From: Actinomadura oligospora ATCC 43269
GTDB lineage: Bacteria > Actinomycetota > Actinomycetes > Streptosporangiales > Streptosporangiaceae
DNA length: 64,000 bases
Reading direction: 5' to 3'
Assembly (NCBI RefSeq): GCF_000518265.1
Contig: NZ_KI912411.1
Location: forward strand, 1-64,000
The position numbers and the translations under genes are program-made. Numbering within the stretch: position 1 is the stretch's first letter; each line of letters opens with the position of its first letter. Below are positions 15,189 to 22,740 of this stretch, one piece after another. The notes beneath the pieces were generated by a model. It made no database searches. It was not told where the DNA came from and saw only the letters and a list, made by a program, of their open reading frames with translations.

Positions 15189-16601
15189 TCACTCGGCCGC
15201 GGCGGCCTGACGGGCGAGGCGGGTGCGGGCGGCGGCGATGCGCTCGAGGGTCTTCTCGCGGCCGAGGATCTCCAGCGACTCGAACAGCGGGAGGCCGACG
15301 GTGCGTCCGGTGACGGCCACGCGGACCGGCGCCTGGGTCTTGCCGAGCTTCAGGCCGTGCGCCGCGCCGACCGCCTCGAGGCGCTCCTTCAGGTCGTCGG
15401 CCTTCCACGGCGCGTCCGCGTACGCCTCGGCGGCGTCCGCGAGGATCTGCGCGGCGGGCTCCTTCATGGCCTTCTTCCACGACTGCTCGTCGAAGGGCGG
15501 CTCGGCGAGGAAGGCGAAGTCGATCATCTGCTCGATCTCCGACAGCACCGCGACCCGGGTCTGCGCGAGCGGCGCGAGCTGGTCGAACACCGCCATGTCG
15601 ACCTCGAACGGGACGCGCTCGAGGAACGGCAGGCACGCGGCGACAAACTTCTCCACCGGCAGCATCCGGATGTAGTCGCCGTTGATCGCGCGCAGCTTCT
15701 TGACGTCGAAGAACGCGGGCGAGGTGTTGACGTCGTCGATGTGGAACTCGTCGACGATGACGTCCCAGGGGACGATCTCGCGGTCGCCGGACGGCGCCCA
15801 GCCGAGCAGCATCAGGTAGTTGCGCATGGCCTCGGCGAGGTAGCCCTCGTCGCGGTAGTCCTCGAGCGCGACCTTGTCGCGGCGCTTGGACAGCTTCTGC
15901 CGCTTCTCGTTGACGATGACCGGGACGTGCGCCCAGACCGGCGGGGTGCCGCCCAGCGCGTCCCACAGCAGCTGCTGCTTGGGCGCGTTGGACAGGTGCT
16001 CCTCGCCGCGCACCACGTGCGTGATGCCCTGGCTCATGTCGTCCACGGTGTTGGCCAGCAGGAACGTCACCGAGCCGTTGGCGCGGGCGACGACGAAGTC
16101 CTCCAGCGCGGAGTTCTTGAAGACCGGCTTGCCGCGCAGCAGGTCGATGACGACGGTCTCGCCCTCGTCGGGGGTGCGGAACCGCAGCGCGCGGCCCGGC
16201 CCCGGCTCGAGGCCGCGGTCGCGGCAGAAGCCGTCGTAGCCCATGTGCGAGTCGCCGGTGCGCTCGACGATCTGCTCGCGGGTGCAGTCGCAGTAGTAGG
16301 CGCGGCCCTGCTCGCGCAGCGTGGCGGCTGCCTCGGTGTGCTTGTCGGCGTTGGCGGACTGGAAGTAGGGGCCCTCGTACTCGCCGCCGTCCATGCCGAG
16401 CCACGCGAGCGCGCGGATGATTCCCTCGGTCCATTCGGGGCTGTTGCGGGAGGCGTCGGTGTCCTCGATCCGCAGCACGAGCGTCCCACCCGACTGCTTG
16501 GCCATCACCCAGTTGAACAGGGCGGACCGGGCCCCGCCCACGTGGAACATGCCGGTGGGCGAGGGCGCGAAACGGACTCGGATCGAAGACGCGGAAGACA
16601 T
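15189..16601 (-). CDS. gltX: Glutamyl-tRNA synthetase
   Basis: 470 aa, usual GluRS length. Charges tRNA-Glu (and possibly tRNA-Gln for later amidation) in the cytoplasm. The class I signature is RFAPSPTGMFHVGG (the HIGH-like motif at residues 20-23) and the KMSKS loop appears as KLSKRR. RIEDTD and the DDVNTSPAFF block are also typical. The ATG at 16601 begins right before the conserved domain and has a G-rich ribosome site; the frame extends 14 codons further without conservation. The gene stands alone on the minus strand. Confidence 0.95.
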   Translation of the reverse strand: MSSASSIRVRFAPSPTGMFHVGGARSALFNWVMAKQSGGTLVLRIEDTDASRNSPEWTEGIIRALAWLGMDGGEYEGPYFQSANADKHTEAAATLREQGRAYYCDCTREQIVERTGDSHMGYDGFCRDRGLEPGPGRALRFRTPDEGETVVIDLLRGKPVFKNSALEDFVVARANGSVTFLLANTVDDMSQGITHVVRGEEHLSNAPKQQLLWDALGGTPPVWAHVPVIVNEKRQKLSKRRDKVALEDYRDEGYLAEAMRNYLMLLGWAPSGDREIVPWDVIVDEFHIDDVNTSPAFFDVKKLRAINGDYIRMLPVEKFVAACLPFLERVPFEVDMAVFDQLAPLAQTRVAVLSEIEQMIDFAFLAEPPFDEQSWKKAMKEPAAQILADAAEAYADAPWKADDLKERLEAVGAAHGLKLGKTQAPVRVAVTGRTVGLPLFESLEILGREKTLERIAAARTRLARQAAAAE

Positions 16602-16700
16602 GTCCCCCAGCGTAGAGCGCTCCGGGCCCCGCTCGCGCACCACGACCCGCGCCGCACGAGGCTTCCTGACGCCTTCTCAGGGCTTTCCGGACGCACTCAG

Positions 16701-16735
16701 GGGTTTCGGACGGGACCAGGGTTTCGGACGGGACC
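16701..16735. repeat. Two tandem copies of a 17-nt sequence
   Basis: GGGTTTCGGACGGGACC occurs at 16701-16717 and again at 16719-16735, separated by one base. It lies between gltX and the DinB-like gene, in a short non-coding stretch where related GGACG-type words recur. No function is evident. Confidence 0.8.
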
Positions 16736-16793
16736 GGGCCGCTCGGGACGCGTCCGGGGATCGTCGGACGCTTCCCGGGTCATGGACGTGCCG

Positions 16794-17387
16794 TCACGGT
16801 TTCCAGTGCGGGGCGCGGCCGGACAGGCCGATCAGGCGGTCCAGCAGCGGCGCGTCGTCGGGGACGGCGACCTCCGGCCCGAACGCGCCGTACTGGCGGC
16901 CCATGTCGGCGATCGACGAGAGCCCCTTGTAGCAGTATTCGACCAGGTCCGGGTCGAAGTTCGTCTCGATGCCCAGGGCCGTGGCGATGTCCCAGCCGTG
17001 CAGGACGCACTCGCCGATCATCATCGACCCGATCACGGGCGCGGGCATGCCGGGACCGGTCCCGGAGAGGCTGGTGGAGCCGGTCCAGGCGTCCGGGTCC
17101 TGCCATGCGCGGGCGGTGACGGCCGCCTGCTCGGCGAACCGGTCGGCCCAGCCGGGCTCGGCGGTGAAGTCGTGGTCCTCCTCCGGGCCGGTCGGCTGCG
17201 CCTTCGCGGCGGCGTCGGCGGCCCGGCCGTTCCAGAAGATCACGTGGTTCACGGCGGTGCGGACGTCCCAGTCGGAGCAGGGGGTCGGCGCGTCCATCCG
17301 GTCCTCGGGGACCTGGCGGAGGAGCGCGACGACCGCCTCCGTCGCGGGACCGAACCAGGAACGTCCTTCGATCATTTGTTCGACCAT
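16794..17387 (-). CDS. DinB/TIGR03086-type metal-binding protein
   Basis: 197 aa. The N-terminal four-helix region has the TIGR03086/maleylpyruvate-isomerase-N signature (ALLRQVPEDRMDAPTPCSDW, then VRTAVNHVIFW with a metal-ligand His); further conserved His occurs in VLHGWDIA. Related proteins are thiol-dependent, often mycothiol-dependent, transferases of the DinB fold; the substrate is unknown here. A TAGGGT -10 box lies 6 nt before the ATG and there is no Shine-Dalgarno sequence, so the mRNA is probably leaderless. Confidence 0.75.
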   Translation of the reverse strand: MVEQMIEGRSWFGPATEAVVALLRQVPEDRMDAPTPCSDWDVRTAVNHVIFWNGRAADAAAKAQPTGPEEDHDFTAEPGWADRFAEQAAVTARAWQDPDAWTGSTSLSGTGPGMPAPVIGSMMIGECVLHGWDIATALGIETNFDPDLVEYCYKGLSSIADMGRQYGAFGPEVAVPDDAPLLDRLIGLSGRAPHWKP

Positions 17388-17393
17388 GTGAGC

Positions 17394-17399
17394 ACCCTA
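17394..17399 (-). promoter_or_regulatory. Putative -10 box giving a leaderless mRNA
   Basis: Minus-strand TAGGGT, 6 nt upstream of the ATG at 17387 of the DinB-like gene. It fits the TAnnnT rule and the distance to the transcription start used for leaderless genes in actinobacteria. Confidence 0.5.
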
Positions 17400-17501
17400 G
17401 GCACGGGACTCCCCCAGATCTTGGAGAAACGCGCCAGGCCCGGGTACGGGTCTGGCTACGGTCGGGTTTCGGTCCGGCCGGTTCAGGTCGGTCCGGGCGG
17501 G

Positions 17502-18263
17502 TCAGAAGGTGCCGCCGTCGACGACGAGACGCTGGTCGGTGACGTAGGACGCCGCGTCCGACACCAGGAAGCGGACGACGCTCGCAACCTCCTCAGGCGA
17601 GCACACGTGGCCGTACGGGGACAGGGCGTCCTGCTCGCGGATGTCCTCGACGCCCATCGTGGCGCGCACGAGGCGCTGGCCCATCTCGGTGTCCACGAGG
17701 CCCGGGGCGACGATGTTGACGTGCGTGCCGTGGGCGCGCTCCTCCTTCGCGAGCGTGTGCGCGAGGGCCTCCATGGCCGCCTTGCCCATGGCGTAGGGGG
17801 CGCTGAACGGCGGATAGACGCCGGTGATCACGCTCGACACGAAGATCACGTCCGCGCGGTCGGCGGCGCGCAGCAGCGGCAGCAGGACCCGGGTGAGGTG
17901 GTGCGGGCCGATCGCGTGGACGTTCATGAGGCGCGCGACCTCGGCCGGGTCGGTGTCGGCGACGCTGTTGCCGCGGCTGGCGATTCCGGCGCTGTGGACG
18001 AGGATGTCGAGGCGGCCGAGGTCGGAGGCGACGTCGGCGGCGAGGCGGTCGCAGTCGTCCGGGACGTCCACCGAGGCCTGGTAGGCGCGGGCCTCCACGC
18101 CCAGCTCGGCCATGGCCGCGACGGTCTTGCGGGCGGCGTCCTCGTCGCGGCGGTAGGCGATGGCGACGGTCGCGCCGTCCTCGGCGAGGGCGAGCGCGAC
18201 GGCCCCGCCGATCCCCCGGCTTCCTCCGGTGACCAGGGCGACGCGTCCGGCGAGAGCGCTCAT
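17502..18263 (-). CDS. Short-chain dehydrogenase/reductase
   Basis: 253 aa, a classical SDR. The cofactor loop TGGSRGIG is at 12-19, the structural NVHAIG Asn at 114, the catalytic Ser143/Ser144 in FVSSV, and Tyr157-xxx-Lys161 in PYAMGKAA. The C-terminus ends VVDGGTF as in 3-oxoacyl-ACP-reductase-like members. The Ala-Tyr-Arg-Arg after strand 2 suggests NADPH preference. The ATG at 18263 carries GGAGGATCG upstream; a longer frame reaching 18359 would overlap the HAD gene. The substrate cannot be predicted. Confidence 0.85.
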   Translation of the reverse strand: MSALAGRVALVTGGSRGIGGAVALALAEDGATVAIAYRRDEDAARKTVAAMAELGVEARAYQASVDVPDDCDRLAADVASDLGRLDILVHSAGIASRGNSVADTDPAEVARLMNVHAIGPHHLTRVLLPLLRAADRADVIFVSSVITGVYPPFSAPYAMGKAAMEALAHTLAKEERAHGTHVNIVAPGLVDTEMGQRLVRATMGVEDIREQDALSPYGHVCSPEEVASVVRFLVSDAASYVTDQRLVVDGGTF

Positions 18264-18355
18264 CGATCCTCCATGTGCTGGGCGGCTGCCCTCATCCTGC
18301 CCAGATCGGGGGCGCTCGCATGGGCGTCCGGCGGCATGGTCGGCGCCGGGATCGG

Positions 18356-18874
18356 TCACTCGGCGACGGCCGGCGGGAGCCTGCGGCCGGTCAGCCAGGT
18401 CGCGGCCGTCTCGATGTGCTCGGCAGTGAGACCGGTCACAGGGTCGACGCCGACGAGCAGGTGATCACCGACGCCGGGGTTGTCCGCCAGGGATTCGGCG
18501 GCGTCCGGCTCGTCCTCGAACCAGACGAAGGGGCGCTCTCCGGTCCAGGCGGCGACGTGGCGGGCCTTCCAGGCGCCGAGGCTGCGCCCCTCCTCGATGC
18601 CGGGGAACCGCGGCAGCGGGACGAACGGGAGCCTCGGAAGGCCGAGAGGCGGGGCGATCCACAGGTTCGCGTCGTCCTCCCAGTAGGTCGCCCAGGCGAG
18701 CTCGGCGCCGTGCTCGGCGGCCAGGGCACGGAGCATCCGGCCGTGGCGGGCGTCCAGCCAGACGCGGAAGGACTGGCCGTCCGGCTCGACGCGGTGGCGT
18801 CGGAAGTTCCTGTCGGGACGGCGAAACGGGTTCAGCACGCCGTCGACGTCCACCAGGACGAGAGGGGCCTCCAT
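18356..18874 (-). CDS. HAD-superfamily protein related to RNA-repair-linked HAD domains
   Basis: 172 aa. The N-terminus LVLVDVDGVLNPF gives the HAD nucleophile Asp9 and Asp11, and WFEDEPDA supplies the late acidic pair. The DVDGVLNP form and small size, with almost no cap, resemble the HAD domains grouped with 'Swiss army knife' RNA repair proteins. It probably removes phosphate from an unknown substrate. A TACCGT -10 box lies 6 nt before the ATG, so the mRNA may be leaderless. The TROVE-type gene pair is 3-5 kb away, which may be chance. Confidence 0.65.
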   Translation of the reverse strand: MEAPLVLVDVDGVLNPFRRPDRNFRRHRVEPDGQSFRVWLDARHGRMLRALAAEHGAELAWATYWEDDANLWIAPPLGLPRLPFVPLPRFPGIEEGRSLGAWKARHVAAWTGERPFVWFEDEPDAAESLADNPGVGDHLLVGVDPVTGLTAEHIETAATWLTGRRLPPAVAE

Positions 18875-18880
18875 CCCGGC

Positions 18881-18886
18881 ACGGTA
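18881..18886 (-). promoter_or_regulatory. Putative -10 box giving a leaderless mRNA
   Basis: Minus-strand TACCGT, 6 nt upstream of the ATG at 18874. No Shine-Dalgarno sequence precedes this start. Confidence 0.45.
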
Positions 18887-18961
18887 CGGCGGCGGCGGGG
18901 CGGCGATCCAGACAGTGACCTGGATCTCGTTTCCTGACTCGTTTTTGGGACAACGTTTTGA

Positions 18962-18987
18962 CAGTTTCGGTCTGCTGACCGAAACTG
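18962..18987. promoter_or_regulatory. Perfect 11-bp dyad upstream of the permease gene, likely operator
   Basis: CAGTTTCGGTC (18962-18972) and GACCGAAACTG (18977-18987) form a perfect inverted repeat around TGCT. A TTGACA (18958-18963) overlaps its left end and could be the -35, placing the dyad over the spacer and -10 region. This is the geometry of a repressor site. Alternatively the RNA could fold as a leader hairpin 48 nt before the start codon. Confidence 0.6.
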
Positions 18988-19034
18988 CACCGGGCCGTGA
19001 CCGAGCACATCCCGTGGAAAGGCGGCAACAAAGC

Positions 19035-20507
19035 GTGAGCGAGCAGGATCTCCGGGCCTCCGTGCCCGGCGTGGTGTCGCCGACGGGGCGCGGCGCGGTG
19101 GTCGACGCCGGTGACCACGGCTACCGAAAGAGCCTCAAGACCCGGCACGTGAACATGATCGCCATCGGCGGCGCGATCGGGACCGGGCTGTTCCTCGGCG
19201 CGGGCGGACGGCTGCACAACGCCGGGCCGTCCCTCGCCATCGCCTACGCCGTCTGCGGATTCTTCGCGTTCATGGTCGTCCGGGCCCTCGGCGAGCTGGT
19301 GCTGCACCGGCCGTCCTCGGGCTCGTTCGTGTCCTACTCGCGCGAGTTCATGGGCGAGAAGGGCGCCTACGTCGCCGGCTGGATGCACTTCCTCAACTGG
19401 AGCACCACCGGCATCGTGGACATCACCGCGATCGCCCTCTACATGCACTACTGGAAGGCGTTCACCTCCATCCCGCAGTGGGTGCTGGCGCTGATCGCCC
19501 TCGCGGTCGTGCTCACCGTGAACCTGGTTTCGGTCAGGTTCTTCGGCGAGTTCGAGTTCTGGGCGTCCCTGGTCAAGGTCGGCGCGCTGGTCGCCTTCCT
19601 GATCATCGGGATCGTGCTGCTCGCGACCGGCCACAAGGTCGGCGGCTACGAGTCCGGGCCGGGCCTGGTGCTCGACCACGGCGGGATCTTCCCCACCGGC
19701 GTGCTGCCCATGCTGGTGGTCATCCAGGGCGTCGTGTTCGCCTACGCCTCCACCGAGCTGGTCGGCGTCGCCGCGGGCGAGACCGAGAACCCCGGGAAGG
19801 TCATGCCGAAGGCGATCAACTCGATCGTCTGGCGGATCCTGCTCTTCTACGTCGGGTCCGTCGTGATCCTGGCGATGCTGCTGCCGTACAACGTGTACCA
19901 GGACGGCGTCAGCCCGTTCGTGACCGTCCTGTCCAAGCTGGGCGTGCCCGCCGCGGGCGACGTGATGAACCTGATCGTGCTGACCGCCGCGCTGTCCAGC
20001 CTGAACTCCGGTCTGTACTCCACCGGCCGGATCCTGCGCTCGCTCGGCACCGCCGGCTCGGCTCCGCGTTTCACCACGAAGATGAGCCGTCACCAGGTGC
20101 CCTACGGCGGCATCCTGATGACCTCGGCGGTCTGCGTGCTCGGCGTCGCGCTGAACGCCTGGGTGCCCAAGGACGCGTTCGAGATCGTGCTGAACCTGGC
20201 CGCGATCGGCATCCTCGGCACCTGGGCGATGATCATGATCTCGCATCTGCTGTTCGTGCGGAAGTGCGAGCGCGGCGAGCTGGACCGGCCGTCCTACCGG
20301 CTGCCCGGCTCCCCCTACACCGAGATCGTCACGCTGGTGTTCCTGGTCGCGGTCGTCGTGCTGATGTGGTTCGACTTCGACGGCGAGGGGCACCGGACGG
20401 TGCTGGCGGTCCCGCTGATCCTCGCCGCGCTGGTCGCCGGCTGGTTCTGCGTGCGCCGCCGGGTGAAGGCGGTCGGCGACACCGGTCCGCTTCCCGAGGT
20501 CGAGTAG
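19035..20507 (+). CDS. ansP: Amino-acid permease, L-asparagine type (APC family)
   Basis: 490 aa with about twelve membrane helices. The first helix carries IAIGGAIGTGLFLGAGG, the APC substrate loop, and ALGELVLHRPSSGSFVSY followed by GEKGAYVAGWMHFLNW closely follows AnsP of mycobacteria and Streptomyces. It is a proton-driven importer of asparagine or a related amino acid in the cytoplasmic membrane. GTG 19035 was chosen because it follows a GAAAGGCGG sequence; the preceding frame runs through the dyad and is non-coding. Expression is likely controlled at the dyad 18962-18987. Confidence 0.85.
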   Translation: MSEQDLRASVPGVVSPTGRGAVVDAGDHGYRKSLKTRHVNMIAIGGAIGTGLFLGAGGRLHNAGPSLAIAYAVCGFFAFMVVRALGELVLHRPSSGSFVSYSREFMGEKGAYVAGWMHFLNWSTTGIVDITAIALYMHYWKAFTSIPQWVLALIALAVVLTVNLVSVRFFGEFEFWASLVKVGALVAFLIIGIVLLATGHKVGGYESGPGLVLDHGGIFPTGVLPMLVVIQGVVFAYASTELVGVAAGETENPGKVMPKAINSIVWRILLFYVGSVVILAMLLPYNVYQDGVSPFVTVLSKLGVPAAGDVMNLIVLTAALSSLNSGLYSTGRILRSLGTAGSAPRFTTKMSRHQVPYGGILMTSAVCVLGVALNAWVPKDAFEIVLNLAAIGILGTWAMIMISHLLFVRKCERGELDRPSYRLPGSPYTEIVTLVFLVAVVVLMWFDFDGEGHRTVLAVPLILAALVAGWFCVRRRVKAVGDTGPLPEVE

Positions 20508-20634
20508 CCGGGACCTGCCGCGGGTCGCGGCAGCCGGTTCTGTCGGCGGTTCTGTCGGAGGGGACTCGTAGAGTGGTTGCCGCCCAGCCCACGGGCGGGC
20601 GGCAGTCCCCCAGCCAACGAGGAGTAACCGCACG

Positions 20635-21450
20635 ATGGAGCACCCACTGACCCTGATGGCGGTCCACGCCCACCCGGACGACGAGGTCCTCGGGACGGGC
20701 GGCGTCCTCGCGCGGGCCGCCGCCGAGGGCCACCGGGCCGTCCTGGTGACCTGCACCAACGGCGAGCAGGGCGACGACGCGGGCGGGCTGAAGCCGCAGG
20801 ACGAGGGGCACGACGCCGAGGGCGTGGCGCGGGTCCGGCTGGCCGAGCTGCGCGAGTCCACGTCCATCCTGGGCATCGAGCACGTCGAACTGCTCGGCTA
20901 CCGCGACTCGGGCATGGTCGGCTGGTCCACCAACGAGGACCCGCGCGCCTTCGCCAACGTCCCGGTCGAGGACGCGGCGGCCCGGCTCGCCGAGCTGATG
21001 GAGAAGTACCGTCCGGACGTCGTGGTCACCTACGACGACAACGGCAACTACGGCCACCCGGACCACATCCAGGCCCACCGGATCGCGGTCGCGGCGGCCG
21101 AGAGCACCGGCATCCCGCGCAAGTTCTACGAGACGGCGGTCCCGCGCTCGGGCATCGAGACGATGTTCGAGGAGGCGAAGAAGTCCGGGCTCGACCTGGG
21201 CGACGAGCTTCCGGACGACTTCGGCACGCCCGACGAGCTGATCACGACCGTGGTGGACGTGTCGGCGCACGTCCAGCGCAAGCGCAAGGCGCTGGAGGCG
21301 CACGCCAGCCAGGGCGAGAACATCTTCCTCCTGCGCATCCCGGACGACGTGCAGGCGAGGGTGTTCGGCTTCGAGGCGTTCGTCCGCCGCTACAGCCACG
21401 TGGGCGCCGCTCTTCCGGAGAACGACCTGTTCGCCGGTCTGCGCGACTGA
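20635..21450 (+). CDS. PIG-L/LmbE family deacetylase (Mca/MshB-like)
   Basis: 271 aa. The zinc-binding motifs are AHPDDE (12-17) and HPDH (141-144), with GYRDSGMVGW and VVVTYDDNGNYG as seen in mycothiol S-conjugate amidase and MshB. These are cytoplasmic zinc deacetylases acting on GlcNAc-inositol compounds or mycothiol conjugates. The sequence is nearer to Mca-like members in its middle block, but which reaction it does cannot be fixed. A GAGGAGTAA sequence precedes the ATG, and a terminator follows. Confidence 0.82.
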   Translation: MEHPLTLMAVHAHPDDEVLGTGGVLARAAAEGHRAVLVTCTNGEQGDDAGGLKPQDEGHDAEGVARVRLAELRESTSILGIEHVELLGYRDSGMVGWSTNEDPRAFANVPVEDAAARLAELMEKYRPDVVVTYDDNGNYGHPDHIQAHRIAVAAAESTGIPRKFYETAVPRSGIETMFEEAKKSGLDLGDELPDDFGTPDELITTVVDVSAHVQRKRKALEAHASQGENIFLLRIPDDVQARVFGFEAFVRRYSHVGAALPENDLFAGLRD

Positions 21451-21464
21451 TCCGCTTCCGCTCG

Positions 21465-21500
21465 AAGGCCCGGATCCGCTTCTCGCGGTCTGGGCCTTTT
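21465..21500 (+). terminator. Terminator after the PIG-L gene
   Basis: A stem of about 14 bp (21465-21479 with 21485-21498, two mismatches) closes a short loop and is followed by TTTT, 14 nt after the stop codon. Confidence 0.75.
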
Positions 21501-21513
21501 CGCGTGCGTGTGG

Positions 21514-22740
21514 TCAGCGGCGGGAGGGCCGACGGCGGCGGGCCGAGGCCCGGTAGTGGTCGAGGACGTCCTGGCGCAGGAGGTATCCGAAGCCCGCGCG
21601 CTGGAGCCGCAGCGCCAGCGCCGCCTCGCCGACGCCGAGGGCGGCGGCGGTGTCGGCGAGCCGCCAGTCGTGCGCGGCCAGCCTGGTCAGCAGGTGACCG
21701 CGCCGGATCTGGGTTTCGGACAGCCGGAACGTCTTGAGGTAGGCGAGCCGCTGCCCGTCCCCCGCGCCGACGATGATCTCCTCGCCGATGTGGTTGGGGC
21801 GTCCGGGCGTGAACGACGGCAGGAACCGGTACAGCCGGACGTCCCGCATCCGCTGGACGAGCTCGGAGCGTCCGGGCCGGTCGAAGACCTCCTCGGCCAT
21901 CAGCTCGTCATGGAAGTCGGCCCAGCCGCGGATCCGCCGTTCGGCCTCGGCGCGCAGGTCAGGCAGGGAGCCGACCGCGGTCGCGTCGATCGGCTCGGCG
22001 AGGTCGGGGACGGGCAGCCACAGCCGTCCGTACTGGTAGACGAGCTCGCCGAACAGGTCCTCGACCAGGGTCGGGTGCAGGGCCCGGTAGTCGTCCGGGT
22101 GCGGGACGACGAACGCGCTCGCCAGGGCGTCCGCGACGTACACCAGCACGCCGCACTGCCCGGGGTGGATCTCGAAGAGCCGCAGCGCGTCGGCCAGGCC
22201 CGCGACGCTCGCGCCCAGGTAGGCGCTCTCCTCGCGCGGGGACAGTCCGGACGCCAGCGCCCGCCGCGACCATTCGTCCCAGGCGATCTGCGGCCCGCCG
22301 AAGTGCAGCGCGAGGTAGCCCTCGACGGCCAGGTGCAGCGGCAGGAACCGCAGCCGGTCGCCCGCCAGGCGGCGCGCCATCCGGCGGCGCACCCGGATCG
22401 GCAGGCCCGCCGGGGCGATGCCCTTGTCGTCGCGGGCGAGCAGGCGCGTCCCGTAGGAGGCGGTCGTCCCATCGCCGTCGCCCTCCCAGCGGGCGACGAA
22501 CGCGTGCGGGATGTAGGAGAGATAATGGGTGCGGTCGCCGACGTCCACGATGGACGGCTCGTCGTAGACCCGGCGGTCGAGCCGCAGCCCTTCGATCGGC
22601 TCGTCCCGGACGAGCGGGACCAGGCGGATCGAGTTCCACGTCTGCGCGGGCATGGTGACGAGCCCGGCGCGGCGGACCCAGCCCGGCCCGCGCCACAGTT
22701 CGGTGTCCCGGGTGGGCTCGGGCGGGAGGTCGGTGTTCAC
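21514..22740 (-). CDS. ARPP-like protein with C-terminal Fis-type helix-turn-helix, partner of TROVE protein
   Basis: 408 aa from GTG 22740. The first 330 residues (TWNSIRLVPLVRDEPIEGL, YLSYIPHAFVARW) resemble the ARPP families described around ADP-ribosylglycohydrolase, vWA and TROVE genes; the match is from memory of the families and is moderate. The last 45 residues (HDWRLADTAAALGVGEAAL, then LRLQRAGFGYLLR) look like a Fis/HTH_8 helix-turn-helix, which would be unusual on such a protein. It overlaps the TROVE gene by 4 nt (GTGA), so the products are made together. Enzymatic activity is not evident. Confidence 0.6.
   Translation of the reverse strand: MNTDLPPEPTRDTELWRGPGWVRRAGLVTMPAQTWNSIRLVPLVRDEPIEGLRLDRRVYDEPSIVDVGDRTHYLSYIPHAFVARWEGDGDGTTASYGTRLLARDDKGIAPAGLPIRVRRRMARRLAGDRLRFLPLHLAVEGYLALHFGGPQIAWDEWSRRALASGLSPREESAYLGASVAGLADALRLFEIHPGQCGVLVYVADALASAFVVPHPDDYRALHPTLVEDLFGELVYQYGRLWLPVPDLAEPIDATAVGSLPDLRAEAERRIRGWADFHDELMAEEVFDRPGRSELVQRMRDVRLYRFLPSFTPGRPNHIGEEIIVGAGDGQRLAYLKTFRLSETQIRRGHLLTRLAAHDWRLADTAAALGVGEAALALRLQRAGFGYLLRQDVLDHYRASARRRRPSRR

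Noticed and set aside
18264..18359. Longer start for the SDR gene
   Set aside because: It would overlap the HAD gene and lacks conservation, while ATG 18263 has a strong ribosome site before the first strand of the fold.
15357..18464. A 1035-codon open frame on the plus strand
   Set aside because: It runs antisense through gltX, the DinB-like gene and the SDR gene, all with clear protein families. It is a by-product of GC-rich codon use.
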